This document shows positions 1-6,267 of a stretch of 9,580 bases of DNA, piece after piece. The stretch's first letter is position 1; each line of letters starts with the position of its first letter. The stretch is from Pseudomonadota bacterium (GTDB taxonomy: Bacteria > Pseudomonadota > Alphaproteobacteria > Sphingomonadales > Sphingomonadaceae): contig JAFAED010000221.1 of NCBI GenBank assembly GCA_023424275.1, positions 1-9,580 of the forward strand, given 5' to 3'. The notes under the pieces were generated by a model. That model was not told the DNA's origin and ran no database searches. It saw only the letters and a list, made by a program, of their open reading frames with translations. Made by a program: the position numbers and the translations under genes.

Positions 1-1
1 C

Positions 2-277
2 CCGGAGCCACGCGGTCAGTCGGGCTGGATCACGATGGACGATTATCCGCAGCGGGCGCTCCGGGAAGGCCGCGGAGGCCGCGTTCGCTACCGCGTCAAC
101 GTGACCATCGCGGGCCGAGCGGAAAATGTCGAGATATTGGAGAGTTCGGATAGCGATCTCGCCGCTGCCACGATGAGGGTTCTCACCCGGCGCGCGCGGT
201 TTACGCCCGCAATCCGCGACTGTCAGCCTGTACCCGGCGAATATGAGGGTTCGCTCACCTGGGCCGCGCCCGAGTAA
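2..277 (+). CDS. TonB-family protein, C-terminal domain (5' end outside window)
   Basis: The reading frame is open from the first bases, so the gene begins upstream of the window and about 91 residues are visible. The Met at base 35 is internal: the preceding residues G-W-I-T followed by DDYPQRAL match the conserved opening of the TonB C-terminal domain seen in sphingomonad TonB-like proteins. The rest also fits: a beta strand (VRYRVNVTIAGRAENVEIL), a helix carrying DLAAATMRVLTRRARF, then a final strand ending in SLTW. In this family the domain sits in the periplasm and contacts TonB boxes of outer-membrane receptors, or acts as a stand-alone periplasmic domain. The stop overlaps the next start (TAATG), so the downstream exported protein is probably translationally coupled. 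Without the N-terminus I cannot tell a true energy transducer with a membrane anchor from another TonB-CTD protein. The family call is firm. Confidence 0.8.
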   Translation, partial: PEPRGQSGWITMDDYPQRALREGRGGRVRYRVNVTIAGRAENVEILESSDSDLAAATMRVLTRRARFTPAIRDCQPVPGEYEGSLTWAAPE

Positions 278-1872
278 TGCGTGCCGTGGTGCGCTGGGCG
301 GGGTTTCTTGCGTTTGGCACTTTGCTTTCCGGTTCTGCATTTGCCCAGACAGCGGCCCCCAGCCCCCTTGCCGCGGCGTGCCGCGTGCGCGTCTCTGTCC
401 TTGAAAATTATCCTCCGTTCCGTCCTGCCGTTGTAGCCGGCAACAAGCTGTTGGCGGCTGCGGCGAGTGGGGACGTTCGCGATCCTCTCGCCACATTCGA
501 TCGCGCGCTCGCGGTAGTCCTCGATACCGTCCCCAACGAGGAGGCCGCGGTTTTTGCGCTGACCGATGCGGAGCGGATCGTCGAGATGATCGAGAAATGC
601 GCCGATGCGAGCGGAACGCCCCGCGACAAGGCAGCGCGCGCCGCAATGTCGCTCGAGGCAGCCTATCGTCGCAACCTCGCGACGATGCAGCGAAGCGACT
701 TCGCAGAACGCCTGCTCCGCTCGCCGCGCGCGAAGGCGGTTCTACTCAGTTCGTCTGGCGGCGAGGCTGTGATGGCCGACGCCCAAGCGATCAAGGCTGC
801 GAACAGCGCGGCGCGGCGCGAGGCGCTGCTGGCCGAGTTTCAGAGAGCCGAAGAACGCCGAGAGCGGATCGAGGCGGAATGGCGTGAGAAGGAAGCACGC
901 CTGGCGGCAGAAAATGCCGAGAAGCGCCGCCTAACCGAAGCGCCGATCCGGGCAGCGGAGGCGATCTGGCGCGCGGGTCCCAGCGCGCCAGCTGCGGGCG
1001 CGCAGCTTTGCGCCGATGATCGCATTCATAGCTATGCCGGGCGCCGCAAGGACGCCGACTGGATGATGCTCATCGAAGCGGAGATCGGGCGATGCGCCCG
1101 AATCTCCGATCGCATCGACGGGTCCTATTTCATGGGACTGGCGCTTGGTACCGCAGTCACCGACGAGCAGCTCGCGCACGCGGCCGGACGGGCGCTCATG
1201 TGCCTGTCGACGAGCAATGAAAAGCAGTTGCTCGACAATATAGGACAGCTCACCGATCAGCTGTTCACGTCGAATATCGGCAGGACCGGCATGCGCGCGC
1301 AGCCCGTCTGGAGCGAACGCGCCGGAGCGCGGGGCCGGATCGTCCAGATCCGCTGCGATCTGACAATGACGCTTTTCGGCATCGACTTTCACCAGGCCCA
1401 GCAGGCGCTCGCAGGAGGTCTCGAAGCCGACGCCTCCTCTTTCGTCGAATATGAATTGGCTAACGGTGTGCTCGGCGCGGTGCGGACGCATTTCGTCCTT
1501 TCGGGGACATCGCGCAACGAAAATTGGAGCAACGACACGACCCATTATTGCGATGCGTCGCTGAGCCAGGCCGATGCGGTTGCGGCGATGCAGCGGAGCG
1601 GCGGCTGGAAGCAGTTAGGCGTCCGCCCTTGGACCTATGCGATCCGGAACGACGCGCTGACACGCGCGCTCATCGGGCCTCAGAGCCGGGGCGCGGGCCG
1701 CTGGTTCACGATGCAGCGCGGCGCCGTAGTCCTCGACATTTACAATACGCGATATTCGGAGCCGGTCCTCGGCGAGAACGGCAATTGCGGCGGCGGCGCG
1801 GTCGATCGTTTCGCCATGCTCGCCCCGGTGCGTGCGAAGCGCGTGCAGGTTGGGACACCGATTGCGTGGTAG
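277..1872 (+). CDS. Exported protein of unknown function with central coiled coil
   Basis: I do not recognise a family. The 531-residue product starts with a classic signal peptide: an Arg-containing start, hydrophobic core WAGFLAFGTLL, and an AFA/QT cleavage site after about residue 23, so it should be periplasmic. Residues 50-180 look alpha-helical. Residues about 180-225 are very rich in Glu, Arg, Lys and Ala (EERRERIEAEWREKEARL) and should form a coiled coil. The C-terminal half (about 240-531) is mixed and globular, with Trp, Tyr and Gly-rich segments. Eight Cys lie in the exported part (35, 108, 245, 273, 309, 360, 425, 504), an even number that would allow disulfides. The ATG shares its A with the upstream TAA stop and has no good Shine-Dalgarno sequence, which suggests translation by ribosomes ending the TonB-family gene. 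That pairing hints at an envelope role, but no catalytic motif is visible. The coding call itself is secure. Confidence 0.85.
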   Translation: MRAVVRWAGFLAFGTLLSGSAFAQTAAPSPLAAACRVRVSVLENYPPFRPAVVAGNKLLAAAASGDVRDPLATFDRALAVVLDTVPNEEAAVFALTDAERIVEMIEKCADASGTPRDKAARAAMSLEAAYRRNLATMQRSDFAERLLRSPRAKAVLLSSSGGEAVMADAQAIKAANSAARREALLAEFQRAEERRERIEAEWREKEARLAAENAEKRRLTEAPIRAAEAIWRAGPSAPAAGAQLCADDRIHSYAGRRKDADWMMLIEAEIGRCARISDRIDGSYFMGLALGTAVTDEQLAHAAGRALMCLSTSNEKQLLDNIGQLTDQLFTSNIGRTGMRAQPVWSERAGARGRIVQIRCDLTMTLFGIDFHQAQQALAGGLEADASSFVEYELANGVLGAVRTHFVLSGTSRNENWSNDTTHYCDASLSQADAVAAMQRSGGWKQLGVRPWTYAIRNDALTRALIGPQSRGAGRWFTMQRGAVVLDIYNTRYSEPVLGENGNCGGGAVDRFAMLAPVRAKRVQVGTPIAW

Positions 1873-2016
1873 TACCGGAGCCGCCGGACTTGGCCGATTG
1901 CGGACTGGCTGCTTTTGGAGCGAAGGTAACGAATGCGGACGTTCCAAACTATTCGCGCTTGGCATCAGGCTGCGTCTGGTCGCCTTTGCAGTCGCCACCC
2001 CCTGAAATCTCCTGAT
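1873..2016. other. Convergent intergenic gap, no clear terminator
   Basis: This is the space between the 3' ends of the exported-protein gene (+) and the trehalase gene (-). I looked for a GC-rich stem followed by a T-run in either direction and found none. The best structure is a five-pair stem GAATG/CGTTC (1931-1944, with one G-T pair and a CGGA loop), which has no T-run. The short reading frames crossing the gap do not resemble known proteins. Confidence 0.6.
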
Positions 2017-3600
2017 TTATTCAGTTGATATTTTCGGCTCCATCGACACTCGCTTATTTCGCTGAGCCATCGGCGTTGTCTGCCCAAATTGAGCCAGATC
2101 GGGATAGCGTAGCAGCAGTGCGGCCGTGACGCCATTGGTCCAACCGAACCCATCCTGCAGCGGGTATTCGCCGCCGCCGCCGGGCAGTTCGCGTTCGACG
2201 TCATACTTCTCCATCATTTTGCCGGTCTCGGCGTACACGCGCGCCACGGTGCCCAGCCACCGACGGGCAATCTCCTTCGCGATAACGGGCAAACCATATC
2301 GCTCGAGGCCCACCACGGCCATCCAATGGCAAGGCGCCCAGCCATTGGGCGCGTCCCACTGTTCGCCGGTCTCGACTGCGGTGGCTCGCAAACCGCCGGG
2401 TGCCAGCAACGCCGCCGACGCGGCCTCCGCCGTAGACTGCGCTTGGGCTTCTGTTGCACAACCGGAGAATAACGGGACGAAGGCTGCCGCGCTCACGGCG
2501 CCGCGCCGCTCGCACATCTCGATGTCAAAATCGTCAAAGACACCCGTGTCATCGTTCCAGAGCCATGCGTCCATCGAAGCGCGGCGAGCGGCCGCGCGTT
2601 TCTCATATTCCTGAACGATCGAGCCGGTCCCGCTGACGGTCGCGCCCGAAATGATGGCCGTCTCCAGCCCGTAAAGCAGCGCGTTCAAATCGACGGGAAG
2701 GATCGAAGTGGTGCGGATGGTGGCGATGGAGCTACGATCGCCGTACCAACGCGAACTGAAATCCCACCCGCTTGCACAACCCGCGCGAATGTCCCGATAA
2801 ACGGCGGAGCGTTCCCGTCCGACGGCGGCGTCGGCTATACGGACATCGCGTCCATGAGCGGCCTCGTCACGCGGGGTCGAGGCCGCATCCCAATAGCGGT
2901 TCAGCATCGAACCATCCGGCATACGGACCACCGCGTCCCGAGCTTTTTCGGCTAGAATCATATCCTCGCCGGACATCCAATAGCGATGCTCGCGCAGCAG
3001 TTGCGGGAGATAGGTCGCCCAGGCTTGCTCCGGTTTATCCGGCTGCAGCGCCGCAACCGACGCGTAGAAGGTGGGCGGCTGCGAGCGCGACAGATAGTAG
3101 CTGCGATTCGCGTTGGGCACATGTCCGAAACGATCGATCTGCTCTGCCAGGGCGGCGACGCATTCGTGGCGAAGGTGCTTTCGATTCTCCCCCAACCCGA
3201 CAAGCGTAAAGTAGGAGTCCCAATAATAGGCCTCGCGGAACATCCCGCCGGGAACGATATGCGCATGTTCAAGCGGCAGCAGCGACGATCGATCGTCAAC
3301 GGACCGAGGCTCGCGCACAAGCGCAGGCCAGAGCCGTTCGATGTGTTCAGACATCGTCAGTCCGTCATGGGCATTGAATTGCGTCACCCCCGCCGGGGGT
3401 TCGAACCAGCGCTCCACAAAGTCCTGCAGCGCCCCGTCTCCTACCGGCCGCTCGGCACGGAAAGCTTCCTCGATCCGCTCCGGGGAAGCGCGTGGAAACG
3501 AGTCGGCCAGTCTTTTCATATCACGGATCGCCCCGGTCGACCAAAGCGCGGCATAGAGATCGGGCATAAGTGCGGATGGCGGCTGTGGCTGCGCGGTCAT
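2017..3600 (-). CDS. treF: Cytoplasmic alpha,alpha-trehalase, GH37 family
   Basis: This enzyme hydrolyses trehalose to two glucoses by an inverting mechanism. Both family signatures are present: PGGMFREAYYWDSY at residues 117-130 and EQWDAPNGWAP at 413-423. SGWDFSSRW (277-285) carries Asp280, equivalent to the catalytic acid of the E. coli enzyme. GGGGEYPLQDGFGWTNG (474-490) carries Glu478, the likely general base. The 527 residues span the full (alpha/alpha)6 barrel. I chose the ATG at 3600 because a GGAG lies 8 bases upstream, ATGA overlaps the transporter stop by 4 bases, and homology begins soon after (LMPDLYAALWSTG). A frame extension to 3747 would code only for an unrelated Arg-rich stretch. 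There is no signal peptide, so it should act in the cytoplasm like TreF rather than in the periplasm like TreA. It is the last gene of the operon. No phosphotrehalase or PTS gene is seen, so free sugar is the expected substrate. A related alpha-glucoside as true substrate remains possible. Confidence 0.93.
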   Translation of the reverse strand: MTAQPQPPSALMPDLYAALWSTGAIRDMKRLADSFPRASPERIEEAFRAERPVGDGALQDFVERWFEPPAGVTQFNAHDGLTMSEHIERLWPALVREPRSVDDRSSLLPLEHAHIVPGGMFREAYYWDSYFTLVGLGENRKHLRHECVAALAEQIDRFGHVPNANRSYYLSRSQPPTFYASVAALQPDKPEQAWATYLPQLLREHRYWMSGEDMILAEKARDAVVRMPDGSMLNRYWDAASTPRDEAAHGRDVRIADAAVGRERSAVYRDIRAGCASGWDFSSRWYGDRSSIATIRTTSILPVDLNALLYGLETAIISGATVSGTGSIVQEYEKRAAARRASMDAWLWNDDTGVFDDFDIEMCERRGAVSAAAFVPLFSGCATEAQAQSTAEAASAALLAPGGLRATAVETGEQWDAPNGWAPCHWMAVVGLERYGLPVIAKEIARRWLGTVARVYAETGKMMEKYDVERELPGGGGEYPLQDGFGWTNGVTAALLLRYPDLAQFGQTTPMAQRNKRVSMEPKISTE

Positions 3601-4838
3601 GCGCGAGTCTCCGCCGGCGTGCCGGACGTGGCGACCGGGAACCGCTCGGGGAACGACCGTAGTGCCATAAACCCGGCAGCCGCGGCCCCAAGAAGTGCTC
3701 CAGCCCCGACAAGTACGGGGCGATAGGAACCGAAGACATCGTAACACCAGCCGTAGAGCGTCGGCGACAGCGCCGTGCCCACAACAACGAATGCGTAGAG
3801 CACGCCATAGGCCCGGGCGTAGGACGCCAGTCCGAAGTATCGGGCGACGAGATAGCTAACAAGGTCGATCTCGGCGCCAAATGCGAGGCCGGCCGCGATC
3901 AGGCCGATCACGGCAAGACTTGGGTCTCCCTGTGCGATCAAGAGGAAACCGGCGGCGCTAATTGCGAGAATGGCCGTGGCCACGCGCGGTGCGAAGTAAC
4001 GGTCGATCAGGAAGCCGGTCAACAGCCGGCCGAAGATAAGGAATACCCCGCCTGCCCCCATCAACCGTGCGGCGTCGGTTGCCCGGCCGCCCGCATCGGT
4101 GGTCATCGCGATGAAGTGCGCGCTGAAGCCGCCCACTGCCAGCGCCACCATCAGAAAAAGGAAACCCAGTCCCCAAAGCAGTGGGTCGCGCAAGATCGCC
4201 GAGATCGGCAGTCCGCTTTCTTGGCCGGCCAGCCGGTTGCGCCCCTCGCCCGGCCCAATGAGCAGCGCGACAATCGGAGCGGCTACCGCAACCACCCCCG
4301 CCAACCCGAGATAACCTGCACGCCAGCCCCAAGTCTCGATAACCCAGATCAACATGGGTGGCACGGCAGCAGAAGAGAGGCCCGTGCCGATGAGGGCGAT
4401 CCCCAATGCGCGGCCGCGTGCGGCCACGAAACGGGCGTTGACTATCCGCGTATACGTCGGCGTTGCGCTACCTACCGCGAGGATCCCCGCGGCCACGAAC
4501 AGCGCGTAGTAGAGCGGAAGCGATCCGTTCAATCGGCTGGCTGCGAGAAAAAAGAGCACGAGCGCGGCAAGGCAAGGCAGGATCACTTTGCGGGCGCCGA
4601 GGCGATCGACCACGGCGCCGAACACGGGCGCGGTCGCGCCCAAACAAAGGAACAGGAGCGTCGGTCCCATCGAGACCTCAGCGCGGGACCATCCGAACGT
4701 GTCCGTGAGTGGCCCCAGGAACAATCCCGAGGTTCCGAACGGGAGCGCATGGACGCCGACCGCGAGGCCGAGCATCGCGCCCGCCAGCGGGCGCCATCCG
4801 TCCCTGAACTCGGCAGCCGCAGCACTCCGATCAGCCAT
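3597..4838 (-). CDS. MFS transporter, probable inner-membrane sugar or metabolite importer
   Basis: This 413-residue protein has about twelve hydrophobic segments split by a polar central loop near residues 203-225, the standard major facilitator layout. The loop 2-3 signature is visible as GAVVDRLGARKV (74-85), with a related copy in the second half as GFLIDRYFAPRV (275-286). The overall style (FGWSRAEVSMGPT at 48-60, ARYFGLASYARAYGVLYAF at 332-350) resembles the monocarboxylate / oxalate-formate type MFS branch rather than classic sugar:H+ symporters, so the substrate cannot be read from the sequence. Acidic Glu323 and Asp325 inside a predicted helix could bind substrate or protons. The gene overlaps the oxidoreductase by 8 bases upstream and the trehalase by 4 bases downstream. 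By position it should bring the receptor's substrate into the cytoplasm for the trehalase. Export of an oxidation product is an alternative. Confidence 0.88.
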   Translation of the reverse strand: MADRSAAAAEFRDGWRPLAGAMLGLAVGVHALPFGTSGLFLGPLTDTFGWSRAEVSMGPTLLFLCLGATAPVFGAVVDRLGARKVILPCLAALVLFFLAASRLNGSLPLYYALFVAAGILAVGSATPTYTRIVNARFVAARGRALGIALIGTGLSSAAVPPMLIWVIETWGWRAGYLGLAGVVAVAAPIVALLIGPGEGRNRLAGQESGLPISAILRDPLLWGLGFLFLMVALAVGGFSAHFIAMTTDAGGRATDAARLMGAGGVFLIFGRLLTGFLIDRYFAPRVATAILAISAAGFLLIAQGDPSLAVIGLIAAGLAFGAEIDLVSYLVARYFGLASYARAYGVLYAFVVVGTALSPTLYGWCYDVFGSYRPVLVGAGALLGAAAAGFMALRSFPERFPVATSGTPAETRA

Positions 4839-6258
4839 GACAGGCCTCCTTTTCCTTCGCGTCGCAATTGGTCGAGAGCCAGGCGCCCTGTGCCACGAGG
4901 CGGGCGCGAACCTTGCCGATATCGACGTCGCGGACCCTTATCCCGTCAGCGACCGCCACTGCGGCCGCCACGCCGGCCGCGTGTCCGGTCAGCCAACATT
5001 GCGGGATCTCCCGAAGGATCGAATGGCTCGTCGGGTCGCACGAGACATGCCGTCCGGCCGCGAGAAGCCCGTCGACCGTTTCGGGTACCAGGCAGCCGAA
5101 TGGAACCGAAAGGCTAGGCCATTGGGGCGCGAGTGACGGCGACACGCCAATCTCATCCGGCACCGGCGCCAAGGCAGACCAATCGGCTCGGGTTACCCGC
5201 GATCTTCCCACCAAACGACGAGAGTGACGAACGCCCAGCTGAGATCCGGCCATCAGCAACCCCGCTCGGCTGAAACCCGGCGCGTTCGCGCGGTAGAAGG
5301 CAAGGTGCGCATGCATCGCTTCGCGGCTGGCCGTCTCTGCCTCGGTCAGATCCAGAACGTCCACGCCGGAAAGGCCCGCCAAGCGCGGTCCCATGAAGAG
5401 CGCCTTGTCGTCCGACCAGGAGACGACAGGTTTCTCGAAGCCCCGCGGAGAGGCCCGCCGGCCGGCTTCCATGAATGCGGCGAACGCAGCGGGTTCACCA
5501 TATCGGAAGGCAAGCCAGGTCGGCATGTCGACGGCATCGAACAACCATGAAGTATTCATGCAATGATGGATCGACCGCTCTTCGATCTCGGCATCGGTCC
5601 GCGCGCCTGCGCGATAAAAAATGTCGCCGTCCCCCGTACAGTCGATCACCACATTAGTCTCGACCGCCTGTCTGCCCTCCTTGCTCTCGAGAAACACGCC
5701 GCCGACCGACCCATCGTCTCTCATCAGCGGGCTCGTTCCGGTGGCATGGAGCAGCAGTTCGGCGCCACTTTCGGCCACAAGTTCCTGGCTCACCGACTTG
5801 AGATGCTCGGGGTGAACTGTGGGTGCCCATGTAACCACGCCGTGATGTGCAGATGATCGCCGGCGCCAGTGTTCGACCAGGCTGGCATCTACGCTCCCGA
5901 AGTCACTGGTGGGTGGACCCTTTATTGCCTCTGCCGGAATGCGCGCCAGCAATTCCTCCCCTATACCCCGGATGACGAGTCTTCCGTCCCAGTCGGTCAT
6001 GCGATCGATCCAGATCACAAGCCCACCGGTCGAAAGGCCGCCCAAGTGGTTGTATCGCTCGAGCAGGACCGTGTCGGCACCGCAACGGGCAGCAGCTATG
6101 GCTGCGGCCGTGCCCGCAGGGCCGCCCCCGACGACGAGCACGTCGCAGCGCCGCCGCACCGGCACGTTGCGCGCCGGTTCGATCACCGATCCCAGATCGA
6201 CCTTGACGCGCTTACGCCCGGTCAGGAAAATGCCGTCTTCGTCGGCTGAGTTACCCAT
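4831..6258 (-). CDS. FAD-dependent oxidoreductase (FAD_oxidored type), substrate unknown
   Basis: This is a 475-residue flavoprotein. The N-terminal dinucleotide-binding fold is clear: CDVLVVGGGPAGTAAA (38-53, G44/G46/G49) and the acidic end of strand two, LLERYNHLGG (65-74, Glu67). A second FAD-contact motif, VVIDCTGDGD, lies at 203-212. LGVRHSRRLVGR (341-352) is typical of the PF12831-like family, and the C-terminal FAD segment AAGRHVSCDPTSHSI with a following Gly-rich helix is at 400-434. No signal peptide or Tat motif is present, so it should be cytoplasmic. The ATG at 6258 is 9 bases after the receptor stop and is preceded by GAGGGG. Members occur in bacterial carbohydrate loci, but their reactions are mostly not established. 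Here it may oxidise or reduce the imported sugar or a released aglycone. The conserved Cys and His residues do not identify a substrate. Family firm, reaction unknown. Confidence 0.88.
   Translation of the reverse strand: MGNSADEDGIFLTGRKRVKVDLGSVIEPARNVPVRRRCDVLVVGGGPAGTAAAIAAARCGADTVLLERYNHLGGLSTGGLVIWIDRMTDWDGRLVIRGIGEELLARIPAEAIKGPPTSDFGSVDASLVEHWRRRSSAHHGVVTWAPTVHPEHLKSVSQELVAESGAELLLHATGTSPLMRDDGSVGGVFLESKEGRQAVETNVVIDCTGDGDIFYRAGARTDAEIEERSIHHCMNTSWLFDAVDMPTWLAFRYGEPAAFAAFMEAGRRASPRGFEKPVVSWSDDKALFMGPRLAGLSGVDVLDLTEAETASREAMHAHLAFYRANAPGFSRAGLLMAGSQLGVRHSRRLVGRSRVTRADWSALAPVPDEIGVSPSLAPQWPSLSVPFGCLVPETVDGLLAAGRHVSCDPTSHSILREIPQCWLTGHAAGVAAAVAVADGIRVRDVDIGKVRARLVAQGAWLSTNCDAKEKEACHG
4845..4853 (-). 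promoter_or_regulatory. Strong ribosome binding site of the MFS gene
   Basis: Read on the minus strand this is AAAAGGAGG, six bases before the ATG at 4838. It lies inside the last codons of the oxidoreductase gene. It fixes the transporter start and suggests independent, efficient initiation despite the gene overlap. Confidence 0.75.
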
Positions 6259-6267
6259 GACGACCCC

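Noticed and set aside
931..1545. Minus-strand reading frame (204 codons) inside the exported-protein gene
   Set aside because: Antisense shadow. The plus-strand frame has a signal peptide and coupled start; this one has no recognisable motif.
1873..2016. Bidirectional rho-independent terminator between convergent genes
   Set aside because: No GC-rich stem with a following T-run on either strand; only a weak five-pair stem.
2986..3726. Plus-strand reading frame (246 codons) opposite the trehalase and transporter end
   Set aside because: Antisense to the GH37 gene, low-complexity basic composition, no family features.
3601..3747. N-terminal extension of the trehalase
   Set aside because: The added residues are translated from the transporter's coding sequence in another frame, are Arg-rich and unlike GH37. 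The ATG at 3600 has a Shine-Dalgarno sequence and ATGA coupling.
4116..5117. Long plus-strand reading frame (333 codons) opposite the transporter and oxidoreductase
   Set aside because: It is Arg, Pro and Ser rich with no recognisable domain and lies antisense to two genes with clear family motifs; typical shadow frame of high-GC coding DNA.
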